A stretch of DNA of 64,000 nucleotides, taken from contig NZ_KQ031382.1 in the NCBI RefSeq assembly GCF_000384335.2, forward strand, positions 1,054,001 through 1,118,000, written 5' to 3'. Position numbers and translations under genes: made by a program. Below, one piece after another: positions 18,173 to 27,354 of this stretch. Position 1 is the stretch's first letter; each line of letters begins with the position of its first letter. This DNA comes from Hyphomicrobium sp. 99. GTDB taxonomy: Bacteria; Pseudomonadota; Alphaproteobacteria; Rhizobiales; Hyphomicrobiaceae. Below the pieces are notes generated by a model that was not told the origin of the DNA, did not search any database, and saw nothing but the letters and a program-made list of their open reading frames with translations.

Positions 18173-21100
18173 TTATTCCGCGGGCGTTGGTGACAAGTGG
18201 CCATGCGATCCAGGGGCGCCAGCGACTGGTGCAACAACCTCACCGGTATGCTTCAAAGGTTTGTTGCCGCTGAGCTTGCGCAGGATCACGTAGAACACCG
18301 GCGTCAGGAAGATGCCGAAGAACGTGACGCCGATCATTCCCGAGAAAACGGCAATGCCCATTGCACGCCGCATCTCGGCACCGGCTCCAATCGAGGTCAC
18401 GAGCGGGACGACGCCCATGATGAACGCCATCGACGTCATCAGGATCGGACGAAGACGCAAGCGGCTCGCTTCGATCGCCGCCTGCACGGGATTTCGCCCG
18501 GCGAGTTCAAGCTCGCGCGCAAACTCCACGATTAGAATGGCGTTTTTCGCCGAGAGCCCGACGAGAACGATCAAACCGATCTGCGTGAAGACGTTGTTGT
18601 CGCCGTGCGAGAGATAGACGCCCGTGATTGCGGCGAGCAGTCCCATGGGCACGATCATGATGATCGACAGCGGCAAAACGAGACTTTCGTACTGTGCCGC
18701 GAGCACCAGGAAGACGAGGAGGATCGACAGCGGGAAAACCCAGACGCCGGAATTGCCGGCAAGGATTTCCTGATACGTCAGCTCCGTCCATTCAAAGCCG
18801 ATGCCCTTCGGCAAGACTTGCGCTGCGATACGTTCGACCGCTGCCTTCGCTTGACCCGATGAGTAGCCCGGCGCCGCGCCGCCGTTGACGTCGGCAGTGA
18901 GGAAGCCGTTGTAGCGCATCGCACGTTCCGGACCCGCAACCTGCTTCACGTTGAGAAGCGCCGAAAGCTGGATCATCGCGCCCGTGTTTGAGCGAACTTT
19001 CAACAGACCGATGTCCTCAGGCCGCGCGCGATACTTCGCATCGGCCTGAACGCGAACCGAATACGTGCGGCCGAATTTGTTGAAGTCGTTGACGTAGAGC
19101 GATCCAAGATAGATTTGCATCGTCTCGAACACGTCCGTCACCGCGACGCCAAGCTGCCGCGCCTTCGTCCGGTCGATTGCAGCATAGAGCTGCGGGACGT
19201 TCACCTGATAAGAGGTAAAAACACCGGCAAGCTCGGGCGCCTTGTAGAGCGCGCCTGTGAAAGCCTGCATCGCATCGCTCAAGGCGTCATAGCCAAGCCC
19301 GGCACGGTCCTCGACCTGCAGTTTGAAGCCGCCGATGGTTCCAAGCCCCTGAACGGGCGGCGGCGGAAACATCACGATGAACGCATCTTTGATGCCGGCA
19401 TATTGCTGATTGAGCTTCATCGCGATTGCTGGGCCGCTGAGTTCCGGCGAGCGCCGCTCTTCAAACGACTTCAAACCGGCGAAAACAATTCCGGAGTTGG
19501 AGCTGTTGGTGAAGCCGTTGATCGACAAGCCCGGGAACTGCACCGCGTCCTGGACGCCCGGCGTTTTCAGCATGATATCGCCCATGCGCCGAATGACCTC
19601 TTCGGTTCGGTCGAGCGTGGCGCCGTCCGGAAGCTGCGCAAAACCGACGAGATATTGCTTGTCTTGGCCCGGCACGAATCCGCCAGGAACCGCTTTGAAC
19701 ATCGCGCCGGCAGCTCCGATCAGAAGCAGATAGATGAGAAACGCCGCTGCCTTGTGCGACAGGATGCGCTTGACACCGCCGCTGTAGGCATTCGATCCCT
19801 TGGTGAACGCCCGATTGAAGCCCCTGAAGAACCAGCCGAAAGCGAAGTCCATCGCCCGTGTCAGCCGATCCTTCGGCGCGTCATGGCCTTTGAGCAGAAC
19901 GGCGGCAAGCGCGGGCGACAGCGTCAGCGAGTTGACGGCCGAGATCACCGTCGAAATCGCGATTGTGAGCGCGAACTGTTTGTAGAACTGACCGGTCAAC
20001 CCGGTGATGAGCGCGAGCGGCACGAAGACCGCGACCAGCACGAGCGCGATCGCGATGATGGGACCCGAAACCTCGCGCATCGCTTGAATGGTCGCCTCGC
20101 GCGGAGCCAAGCCGTTTTCGATGTTGCGCTCGACGTTCTCGACGACGACGATCGCGTCATCGACCACGATGCCGATCGCGAGCACCAGCCCGAAGAGCGT
20201 CAGCGCGTTGATCGAGAATCCGAAAACATGCATCACCGCAAACGTGCCGATGATCGAAACGGGAACTGCGATCAGCGGAATGATCGACGCGCGCCACGTT
20301 TGAAGGAAGACGATGACGACGAGCACGACGAGCGCAACGGCTTCGAGCAGCGTGTGGATGACGGCTTCGATCGAAGCGCGCACGAACTGCGTCGGATCGT
20401 AGACGATGCTGTAATCGACGCCTTCTGGCATGTATTGCTTCAGCTCAGCCATCGTCGCGCGGACGTTGTCTGAGATTTCGATCGCGTTCGATCCGGGAGA
20501 CTGGAAGATCGGAATCGCAACCGCCTGCTTGTTGTTGAGCAGAGAACGCAGCGAATAGTCGGCCGCGCCGAGTTCGATCCGCGCGACATCACGCAACCGC
20601 GTGACTTGATTGTTCGCACCAGCCTTGACGACGATGTCGCCAAATTCCTCTTCGCTCGCGAGACGGCCTTGCGCGTTGACGGAAAGCTGGAAATCGAGGT
20701 TCGGTAGCGACGGAGACGATCCGACGACGCCGACTGCGGCTTGGACGTTTTCGGCGCGAACCGCATTGACGATGTCGCTCGCCGAAAGCCCGAGTTCGGC
20801 CGCCTTCGCCGGATCAACCCAGACCCGCATCGAATAGTCGCCTGATCCGAAGATCTGGACGTCGCCGACGCCGTTAATGCGCGCAAGCCGGTCTTTGACG
20901 TTGATCACCGCATAATTGCGCAGGTACGTCATGTCATAGCGGTCGTTCGGCGACAGCAAATGCACGACCATCGTGAGGTCAGGTGAACTCTTGACGGTCG
21001 TGATGCCAAGCGCGCGGACGTCCTCGGGAAGGCGCGGCTCTGCCTGCGAGACGCGGTTCTGTACGAGCTGCTGCGCCTTGTCCGGATCTGTCCCGAGTCG

Positions 21101-21388
21101 GAAGGTAACGGTCAGCGTCATCAAACCGTCGGTCGTCGCCTGGCTGCTCATGTAGAGCATGCCCTCGACGCCGTTGATCTGCTCCTCGATGGGTGTCGCG
21201 ACCGTCTCGGCGATGACTTTCGGATTGGCGCCCGGATAGTTTGCACGGACGACGACTTGCGGCGGCACGACTTCCGGATATTCCGAAATCGGCATCGCAG
21301 GCAAAGCCAACAGGCCACCAAGGAAGATCAGTGTTGAAAGCACGCCTGCGAAGATCGGGCGATCGATGAAGAACTTGGAGATATTCAT
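18173..21388 (-). CDS. RND multidrug efflux permease, AcrB/MexB (HAE1) type
   Basis: Inner-membrane proton-driven efflux pump of 1071 residues, the usual length. It starts with the standard NISKFFIDRPIFAGVL segment. It has twelve predicted helices, two large periplasmic loops, and the helix-4 region with the paired acidic residues needed for proton transfer (LAIGIVVDDAIVVVENVE). It works as a trimer with the adaptor encoded just upstream and an outer-membrane channel. No TolC-type gene is in the window, so the channel must be borrowed. The operon is probably repressed by the divergent TetR protein through the palindrome at 22994. Confidence 0.93.
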   Translation of the reverse strand: MNISKFFIDRPIFAGVLSTLIFLGGLLALPAMPISEYPEVVPPQVVVRANYPGANPKVIAETVATPIEEQINGVEGMLYMSSQATTDGLMTLTVTFRLGTDPDKAQQLVQNRVSQAEPRLPEDVRALGITTVKSSPDLTMVVHLLSPNDRYDMTYLRNYAVINVKDRLARINGVGDVQIFGSGDYSMRVWVDPAKAAELGLSASDIVNAVRAENVQAAVGVVGSSPSLPNLDFQLSVNAQGRLASEEEFGDIVVKAGANNQVTRLRDVARIELGAADYSLRSLLNNKQAVAIPIFQSPGSNAIEISDNVRATMAELKQYMPEGVDYSIVYDPTQFVRASIEAVIHTLLEAVALVVLVVIVFLQTWRASIIPLIAVPVSIIGTFAVMHVFGFSINALTLFGLVLAIGIVVDDAIVVVENVERNIENGLAPREATIQAMREVSGPIIAIALVLVAVFVPLALITGLTGQFYKQFALTIAISTVISAVNSLTLSPALAAVLLKGHDAPKDRLTRAMDFAFGWFFRGFNRAFTKGSNAYSGGVKRILSHKAAAFLIYLLLIGAAGAMFKAVPGGFVPGQDKQYLVGFAQLPDGATLDRTEEVIRRMGDIMLKTPGVQDAVQFPGLSINGFTNSSNSGIVFAGLKSFEERRSPELSGPAIAMKLNQQYAGIKDAFIVMFPPPPVQGLGTIGGFKLQVEDRAGLGYDALSDAMQAFTGALYKAPELAGVFTSYQVNVPQLYAAIDRTKARQLGVAVTDVFETMQIYLGSLYVNDFNKFGRTYSVRVQADAKYRARPEDIGLLKVRSNTGAMIQLSALLNVKQVAGPERAMRYNGFLTADVNGGAAPGYSSGQAKAAVERIAAQVLPKGIGFEWTELTYQEILAGNSGVWVFPLSILLVFLVLAAQYESLVLPLSIIMIVPMGLLAAITGVYLSHGDNNVFTQIGLIVLVGLSAKNAILIVEFARELELAGRNPVQAAIEASRLRLRPILMTSMAFIMGVVPLVTSIGAGAEMRRAMGIAVFSGMIGVTFFGIFLTPVFYVILRKLSGNKPLKHTGEVVAPVAGAPGSHGHLSPTPAE

Positions 21389-21421
21389 GGCAGGCGCGCC
21401 CTATTGGCTTTGCTTCAATAT

Positions 21422-22630
21422 CTATTGCTGTGCGGTGGCAGATGTTTTGTCTGCCGCCGCGTGTTCTTCCGACAACGGACGCCCATCCATCGCGACGGGT
21501 TCCGGCGCGACTTCGACGCCCGGCTTCACGTGCTGCAAGCCAGCGACGATGATGCGGTCACCGGCCGCAAGGCCGCTCGTGATGATCCGAAGATCGTCAG
21601 CCATCCCGCCGAGTTTCACTTCGCGATAGGCGGTCTTGTTATCGCTGCCGACAACCATGACGTACTTTTTGTCTTGATCGGTTCCGATGGCGCGCTCGGA
21701 GATCGCAATGATCGGTGCGCTGCGCGGTTTCGCCATCCGCACGCGGACGAACTGCCCGGCGATGAGCAGCCCGTCGGCATTTTCGAAAGTCGCGCGAAGC
21801 CGCACCGTGCCGCTCGCCACGTCGACCTTGTTGTCGATCAGCTGGAGCGAGCCGCGGCGCCACTTGCCTTCATTCGCTGCGGTCGACATCGACACTGGGA
21901 TTTGTTCGATACGAGCCGTTGCGTTCGCTTCAGGCGAAAGCGTAGCCAGTGCGCGGGAAACGACGTTCTCATCCGCATTGAAGCTCGCGTAAATCGGATT
22001 GACCGATACGATCGTCGTCAGCACCGGCGCGTTGGAGCCGCCTTCGACAAGGTTGCCGACGGTGATTTCGTGCCGGCCGACGCGCCCCGATACCGGCGCT
22101 CGCACTTCTGTCCACGAAAGATTGAGCTTGGCGGTTTGAAGTGCAGCCTGCGCGCTCTTCAGGTTGGCGACCGCCGCGTCATAAGCGTTCGCGCGGGTAT
22201 CAAGCTCTCGTTCCGAAAGCGCATTGCCGATGATCTGGCGCGCGCGTGCCACGTCCGCCTTCGTGAATACCACTTGCGCCTGCGCAGCTGCGACGAGGCC
22301 CTCCAAGCGTTCCACTTCGGCGGCGTAGGGGGCTGGATCGATCGTCACCAGCGAGTCGCCCGCCTTCACCAGCGCGCCTTCGCGGAAATGAATGGCAACG
22401 ATCTGACCGGCAACACGAGGACGAAGGTCGACACGCTCGACCGCTTCGAGCCGGCCCGAGAATTCATCCCAGGTATCGACTTCGTGCGGCTCGACGGTCG
22501 CGACGGAAACCGGTATCGCCCCACGTTCCTGGGCTAGGGCAACGCCAGCGTGCCCCGTCACAAGAAGTGACGCGATGGCGGCCGTTGTCATTAGGCCCCT
22601 GAAAGACTGGGATGGTGCGCGAAGTCTCAT
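21422..22630 (-). CDS. RND efflux periplasmic adaptor, AcrA/MexA type
   Basis: Periplasmic membrane-fusion protein of 402 residues with an N-terminal signal sequence (helix, then GVALAQE). It has the barrel-sandwich, alpha-helical hairpin and beta-barrel layout: VDLRPRVAGQIVAIHFREGALVKAG at the lipoyl half, a helical hairpin, then the second lipoyl half (WTEVRAPVSGRVGRHEI). The ATG at 22630 has GAGGGA upstream. It links the RND permease to an outer-membrane channel and is followed 33 bp later by the permease gene. The protein is not a lipoprotein, since the signal lacks a Cys. Confidence 0.9.
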   Translation of the reverse strand: MRLRAPSQSFRGLMTTAAIASLLVTGHAGVALAQERGAIPVSVATVEPHEVDTWDEFSGRLEAVERVDLRPRVAGQIVAIHFREGALVKAGDSLVTIDPAPYAAEVERLEGLVAAAQAQVVFTKADVARARQIIGNALSERELDTRANAYDAAVANLKSAQAALQTAKLNLSWTEVRAPVSGRVGRHEITVGNLVEGGSNAPVLTTIVSVNPIYASFNADENVVSRALATLSPEANATARIEQIPVSMSTAANEGKWRRGSLQLIDNKVDVASGTVRLRATFENADGLLIAGQFVRVRMAKPRSAPIIAISERAIGTDQDKKYVMVVGSDNKTAYREVKLGGMADDLRIITSGLAAGDRIIVAGLQHVKPGVEVAPEPVAMDGRPLSEEHAAADKTSATAQQ

Positions 22631-22753
22631 GATCAATCCCTCGAATGTTCGCGCCTGACGCGCGTCGTTTCGCCAGAAGCGATCCGGCGGAGATGGCTGA
22701 GAGTGGAGTGAGAGCGGCGAGCGTGACGCGGACGGTTGCCGCTGTGCTCGTTG

Positions 22754-22981
22754 TTAGGAGAAGTTGTCGACGTTGAGCCCGGGAGGCCAGCGGTCGCGCA
22801 GGGCGTCGAACTGCCCCGTCTTTTCCACGGAATCTCCTTCGTCCCGAGATTGATATCCGCAGGCGGATACGACGAACGGGACACGGGGGGCATCGTCGTA
22901 CATTTGACTGGAGGTACGTCCTGAGACCCAACCCGCAAATCCCCGGAGGATCGCAGTCGCGCTAGTGAAAGAGCTTTTCAT
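22754..22981 (-). CDS. Small hypothetical protein, possible leader of the efflux operon
   Basis: An open frame of 75 codons begins at an ATG just inside the transcript expected from the operator region at 22994-23027 and ends 123 bp before the adaptor gene. Within it, a GTG at 22828 has a near-perfect ribosome site (GAAGGAG, 5 bp spacing) and would give a 24-residue peptide (VEKTGQFDALRDRWPPGLNV, then DNFS). I recognise no family. Either form could be a small protein or a regulatory leader peptide for the pump genes. The start cannot be decided from sequence alone. Confidence 0.4.
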   Translation of the reverse strand: MKSSFTSATAILRGFAGWVSGRTSSQMYDDAPRVPFVVSACGYQSRDEGDSVEKTGQFDALRDRWPPGLNVDNFS

Positions 22982-22993
22982 CGTGCGCAGTTT

Positions 22994-23027
22994 CCCTATA
23001 TATGTACCAAGCGGTACCGATATAGGG
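22994..23027. promoter_or_regulatory. 34-bp palindromic operator of the RND/TetR divergent promoter
   Basis: An interrupted perfect palindrome: CCCTATAT-AT-GTACC-AAGC-GGTAC-CG-ATATAGGG. Both the outer 8-bp and inner 5-bp arms match exactly. It lies between the divergent efflux operon and the tetR gene, 12 bp upstream of the leader ORF. Its size and symmetry are typical for TetR/AcrR-family dimers. The AT-rich arms may overlap the promoter -10 regions, consistent with repression. Confidence 0.8.
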
Positions 23028-23100
23028 CGACGACGGAACGTGTCAACCACTATTTGTATCGATGAGTATGAAAATGTATAGGTGTAAAACGAATAAGACA

Positions 23101-23718
23101 ATGACCGGGAGCGAAGCGGTGCAAAAAGGCCGCCCAAGGGAATTCGACAAGGAAGAGGTGCTGGATAAGGCCCTCCACGTGTTCTGGGAGCGCGGATACG
23201 AAGGAACGTCGCTTTCCGACCTGACGGAAGCGATGGGCATTAACCGTCCGAGCCTCTACGCGGCGTTTGGAAATAAGGAAGAGCTCTTCAAGCTCGCTCT
23301 CGATCGCTACGTCGAGAAGGGCCCGGGTTCCGTGCATCGCGATTCACTCGCGCAGCCGACTGCAAGATTGGTCGTGCAGAACCTTCTCACATCCCTCGCA
23401 ACGTCTTTGACTGACCCGTCAAATCCCCCCGGTTGTCTCGCAGTCCAGGGCGCGCTGTCATGCGGTTCGGCCGCTGACTCAATCAAGCAGGAACTTTGCC
23501 GGCGCCGATCAACGGGCGAGCAAAATCTCTGCCAGCGTTTCGAGCGCGCGAAGGCTGAGGGCGACCTTGCGCAGGATGCCGATCCAGCGGGCCTTGCCCG
23601 CTACGTCATGACGGTTGCGCAAGGCATGGCAGTACAAGCAACGGGCGGAGCGTCGCGTGCCGATCTCCTGGCAGTTGTGGACATGGCAATGAAAGCGTGG
23701 TCGGCTTCCAAGGACTAG
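23101..23718 (+). CDS. TetR family transcriptional regulator
   Basis: DNA-binding repressor of about 205 residues. The N-terminal helix-turn-helix is clear (RPREFDKEEVLDKALHVF, then LSDLTEAMGINRPSLYAAFGNKEELF), followed by a variable helical ligand domain of the TetR_C_16/YxaF-like type. The ATG at 23101 is chosen since family members begin about ten residues before GRPREFD; in-frame ATGs at 23062 and 23068 would add 11-13 residues. It is divergent from the RND efflux operon with a 34-bp palindrome between them, so it very likely represses the pump and itself and is released by a pump substrate. Confidence 0.88.
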   Translation: MTGSEAVQKGRPREFDKEEVLDKALHVFWERGYEGTSLSDLTEAMGINRPSLYAAFGNKEELFKLALDRYVEKGPGSVHRDSLAQPTARLVVQNLLTSLATSLTDPSNPPGCLAVQGALSCGSAADSIKQELCRRRSTGEQNLCQRFERAKAEGDLAQDADPAGLARYVMTVAQGMAVQATGGASRADLLAVVDMAMKAWSASKD

Positions 23719-23848
23719 TCCACCAGACGGGCTTGTCCATGGTCCCGAGGTCTTGTAGCCCGCGTCGCAAGCGGCCCTAGAAACGCTTTGGGTGATCCTG
23801 CTTTCAACGCGCGATCGATTAGCTAAAATTCATCTGCGGAGTTCTTCA

Positions 23849-25165
23849 ATGTCCCTCTGGCTCGGCGTCGGCATGAGAACAATCCGCGTGTCGATGGTGA
23901 CGTCTATCCTGTGGTTTGCTTTCAGCGCCCTGACGCCGTTGTCGATGTCAGGTGCCGCCCTAGCGGCGGAGGAGCAATCTTGCAACGCGAACGCCGGCAT
24001 CACCTTGCCGAAGGGCTTCTGCGCAACGATTTTTGCAGACCACGTCGGCGCCCCGCGTCATCTGGCCGTGGGCTCTGACGGAACTGTCTACGTCAACAAT
24101 CGCCACCGCAAACCGACTCCTGGCGGCTCATTGCTCGCCTTGAAAGACAGCAAAGGCGACGGCCACGCCGATATCATCCAACGGTTCGGACCGGCTGACG
24201 GTGGCGGAACCGGCATCGCAATCTATAAGAATGGCCTCTTCGTAGACATCGGCGACAAAATCATTCGCTACGACCTCGCGCCCGGCGACATCGCGCCCAA
24301 GGGCAAGCCCGAAACGGTCGTGTCCGGCATCCCGCAAAACGGCGATCACAAATCCCGGCCGTTCTCGATCGATCCCAAAGGCAACCTTTTCCTCGACATG
24401 GGCTCGGCGACGAACTCCTGCCAGAAAGACAATCGGGCGGACGAATCGCCAGGCATCAATCCCTGCGTCGAACTCGAAACGAACGCCGGAATTTGGCGCT
24501 TCGACGCCAACAAAACGGGGCAGGTGTTTTCACCCGCCGGACGCTACGCGACCGGCCTTCGCAACGCCGAAGGCATTGACTTCGATGACGCTGGCCGGAT
24601 CTTCGCGACCCAACACGGCCGCGATCAGCTCTACGAGAACTGGCCGAAGCTCTATTCCTCGCAGCAAGGTACGGATCAGCCGGCGGAAGTCCTGGTCGAG
24701 CTTCGTGAAGGCGGCGACTACGGTTGGCCGTACTGCTATTACGACGGCATTCAGCAGAAAAACGTTCTCGCGCCCGAGTACGGCGGCGACGGCGGCAAAG
24801 CCGTCGGACGCTGCGCCGATAAACTTCCTCCGGTCGCCGCGTATCCCGGTCATTGGGCGCCGAATGACCTCAAAATCTACAGAGGAAAGGCCTTTCCGGA
24901 GAAGTATCGCGGCGGAGCCTTTATCGCGTTTCATGGATCTTGGAATCGGTCCTCCGGTCCCCAGCAAGGCTACAATGTGGTGTTTCAGCCGCTTGCAGAC
25001 GGCAAAGCCTCGGGCCCTTACTCCGTCTTCGCCGATGGTTTCAGGAACGGAGACGCAGCAGGAACTGAGCACCGTCCAACAGGGCTTGCGGTCGGACCCG
25101 ACGGTGCGCTTTACGTCAGCGACGACGCGGCCGGCCGTATCTGGCGCATCGTCTTCAAAGGGTGA
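23849..25165 (+). CDS. Secreted sorbosone/sugar dehydrogenase-like beta-propeller protein
   Basis: Periplasmic protein of 438 residues with an N-terminal signal sequence (hydrophobic stretch ending GAALAAEE). It belongs to the L-sorbosone/soluble glucose dehydrogenase family of six-bladed beta-propellers, many of which bind PQQ. Typical segments are HLAVGSDGTVYVNNR, GIDFDDAGRIFATQHGRDQL, EGGDYGWPYCYYD and FIAFHGSWNRS. The ATG at 23849 has GGAG 7 bp upstream; an in-frame ATG at 23792 lacks one. The gene stands alone, 33 bp before the hopanoid locus on the same strand. A second PQQ enzyme is encoded at 49.2 kb, so the cell makes or takes up PQQ. The sugar substrate is unknown. Confidence 0.8.
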   Translation: MSLWLGVGMRTIRVSMVTSILWFAFSALTPLSMSGAALAAEEQSCNANAGITLPKGFCATIFADHVGAPRHLAVGSDGTVYVNNRHRKPTPGGSLLALKDSKGDGHADIIQRFGPADGGGTGIAIYKNGLFVDIGDKIIRYDLAPGDIAPKGKPETVVSGIPQNGDHKSRPFSIDPKGNLFLDMGSATNSCQKDNRADESPGINPCVELETNAGIWRFDANKTGQVFSPAGRYATGLRNAEGIDFDDAGRIFATQHGRDQLYENWPKLYSSQQGTDQPAEVLVELREGGDYGWPYCYYDGIQQKNVLAPEYGGDGGKAVGRCADKLPPVAAYPGHWAPNDLKIYRGKAFPEKYRGGAFIAFHGSWNRSSGPQQGYNVVFQPLADGKASGPYSVFADGFRNGDAAGTEHRPTGLAVGPDGALYVSDDAAGRIWRIVFKG

Positions 25166-25198
25166 CATGACTTTCGACGCGTTGGGGGCTCGAGAAAA

Positions 25199-26200
25199 TT
25201 GGCGGCAAAAGATATCGCGTTTTTGACGGGCGCCTCGGGCTTCGTAGGCTCCGCCGTTGCGCGTCGCCTCATCGAGGAAGGATTTGCCGTCCGTGCGCTG
25301 GTTCGGCGGACCAGCAATCGCGCCAACCTCAAAGATGCCGGCCTCGAGATCGTTGAGGGCGATATTCGCGACGCAAACCTCGTCGCCAACGCGGTGCAGG
25401 GCGCGCGCTACGTTTTCCACGTTGCCGCCGACTACCGCCTTTGGGCGCCGGATCCGGAAGAGATCGTCGCAACCAATACGGAAGGCACGCGTGCAGTTAT
25501 GTCCGCCGCTCTGAAGGCGGGTGTCGAACGCGTCGTCTATACGTCGAGCGTCGCGACGCTGAGACTAAGGGGCGATGGTTCGCCTTCGAATGAGACCATG
25601 CCGCTCGATGCGGCGGATGCCATCGGCGCCTACAAGCGAAGCAAGGTACTCGCCGAACGTGTGGTCGAGCAGATGGTCGCGGAAGAAGGATTGCAGGCCG
25701 TCATCGTCAATCCTTCGACACCGATAGGTCCGCGCGATGTCCGCCCGACGCCGACCGGACGCATCGTGGTCGAGGCTGCATCGGGAAGAATGCCCGCCTA
25801 CGTTGAGACGGGATTGAATCTCGTGCATGTCGATGACGTCGCGGATGGCCACGTTGCTGCCTTGAAGCACGGGCGAATTGGCGAACGTTATATTCTGGGG
25901 GGACAGGACATGACGCTCGGAGAAATGCTCGCCGAGATTGCGCGTCTCGCGGGTCGAAGGCCGCCGGCAATCAAGCTGCCGCGCCAGATCATCTATCCGA
26001 TTGCCTACGGCGCTGAAGCGATGGCGCGTATCACGGGACGCGAACCCTTCGCTACCGTCGATGGTTTGCGCATGGCCAAATACAAAATGTTCTTTTCCTC
26101 CGCCAAAGCCGAGCGCGAGCTTTCATATCGCGCGCGTCCCGCCACGGAAGCATTGGCGGAAGCCTACCGCTGGTTTCGCGAAGCGGGGTATCTGAAGTGA
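25199..26200 (+). CDS. hpnA: Hopanoid-associated sugar epimerase HpnA
   Basis: NAD-dependent epimerase/dehydratase (extended SDR) of 333 residues. The Rossmann motif TGASGFVGSAVARRL and the active-site pair in GAYKRSKVLAER are present. The sequence matches HpnA, the first gene of hopanoid operons; its exact reaction is still unsettled. The start is a TTG at 25199, the only one that keeps the conserved first strand; an overlapping ATG at 25167 is in another frame. It overlaps hpnB by four bases (GTGA) and opens a run of seven plus-strand hopanoid genes. Confidence 0.92.
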   Translation: MAAKDIAFLTGASGFVGSAVARRLIEEGFAVRALVRRTSNRANLKDAGLEIVEGDIRDANLVANAVQGARYVFHVAADYRLWAPDPEEIVATNTEGTRAVMSAALKAGVERVVYTSSVATLRLRGDGSPSNETMPLDAADAIGAYKRSKVLAERVVEQMVAEEGLQAVIVNPSTPIGPRDVRPTPTGRIVVEAASGRMPAYVETGLNLVHVDDVADGHVAALKHGRIGERYILGGQDMTLGEMLAEIARLAGRRPPAIKLPRQIIYPIAYGAEAMARITGREPFATVDGLRMAKYKMFFSSAKAERELSYRARPATEALAEAYRWFREAGYLK

Positions 26201-27354
26201 CCGCCATCGATCTGATTGCGGCATTCAGTCTTGCGGCCTGGGCCTACCTTCTGTTCTTCAACGGCGGGTTCTGGCTGACGACCGAGCGCGAGGAATCCGA
26301 GCGAGCGAAATCATCCGTGCCCGATGCGTGGCCGCGCGTGACGGCTGTCATTCCCGCGCGAAACGAAGCCGATATGCTGCCCTTGTCCCTCACGTCTCTG
26401 GCGGCTCAGGATTATCCTGGCGAGTTCTCGATCGTTCTCGTCGATGATCAAAGCACCGACGGCACGGCCGATATCGCGCGAGCCATTGCCGCGAATGGCA
26501 CCCGAAAAATTACCATCATCAACGGCGCGCCTCTTCCCTCTGCGTGGACGGGCAAGGTGTGGGCGATGCATCAGGGCATAGCCGCCGCCTCGTCATCGAA
26601 TCCCGACTATTTGCTCCTGACGGATGCCGATATCGGATACGCGCCTGAAACCCTCCGCTCGCTCGTCATGGGATCGCGCGCCAACGGCCGCGCCATGACC
26701 TCGGTGATGGCCAAACTCAAATGCCAAAGCTTCGCTGAGCGAGCATTGGTGCCAGCGTTCATTTTTTTCTTTCAGATGCTTTATCCATTTCGATGGGTAA
26801 ACCGGAAGACCGCCGCAACTGCAGCCGCTGCGGGCGGTTGCATGTTGGTTGCTCGCAGCGCGCTGGAGCGTGCCGGCGGCATCGCCGCCATCCGAGGTGC
26901 GCTCATTGACGATTGTGCTCTCGGAAAACTGTTGAAAAGAGAGGGCCCGATTTGGCTCGGACTTTCCAACAACGTGACCAGTTTGCGGGAGTATCCCGCA
27001 TTCGAGGACATTCGCCGGATGGTTGCGCGGTCGGCCTACGCCCAACTGCGATATTCGCCCTTGCTGCTACTCGGAACAGTTGGCGGTATGGGCGCTATTT
27101 ACTTGGTGCCGCTCGTTTTTGCCGTTTTCGCCGGTTACCCGGCGAATGTGCTCGCGGGCGCAGCATATCTATTAATGATAATCGCGTTTCAGCCGACGTT
27201 GCGCTTTTACAACCGTTCGCCACTTTGGGGCCTCGCGCTACCAGTTATCGCGATGACCTATGTGGGTTTCACGTTAGATTCGGCGTATCAGCATAGACGC
27301 GGTCGCGGGGGTCTCTGGAAGGGCCGGGTACAGGCCGAAGTAGGAAAGCAATGA
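26197..27354 (+). CDS. hpnB: Hopanoid-associated glycosyltransferase HpnB
   Basis: Family 2 glycosyltransferase of 385 residues anchored by an N-terminal helix and three or four C-terminal ones. The GT-A motifs are clear: VIPARNEADML, VDDQSTDGTAD, LLTDADIGY (DxD) and the acceptor-side acidic residue in LIDDCALGKLLKREG. It starts with GTG overlapping the hpnA stop and its own stop overlaps the hpnC start (ATGA). It is a standard member of hopanoid operons, though its acceptor is not established. Confidence 0.92.
   Translation: MTAIDLIAAFSLAAWAYLLFFNGGFWLTTEREESERAKSSVPDAWPRVTAVIPARNEADMLPLSLTSLAAQDYPGEFSIVLVDDQSTDGTADIARAIAANGTRKITIINGAPLPSAWTGKVWAMHQGIAAASSSNPDYLLLTDADIGYAPETLRSLVMGSRANGRAMTSVMAKLKCQSFAERALVPAFIFFFQMLYPFRWVNRKTAATAAAAGGCMLVARSALERAGGIAAIRGALIDDCALGKLLKREGPIWLGLSNNVTSLREYPAFEDIRRMVARSAYAQLRYSPLLLLGTVGGMGAIYLVPLVFAVFAGYPANVLAGAAYLLMIIAFQPTLRFYNRSPLWGLALPVIAMTYVGFTLDSAYQHRRGRGGLWKGRVQAEVGKQ

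Noticed and set aside
19115..20473. 452-codon open frame on the plus strand inside the RND permease gene
   Set aside because: It lies antisense to a full-length AcrB-type gene and its translation is Arg/Asp/His-rich low-complexity with no domain.
21404..22537. 377-codon open frame opposite the RND adaptor gene
   Set aside because: Antisense shadow of a well-conserved gene; Arg/His-rich composition without motifs.
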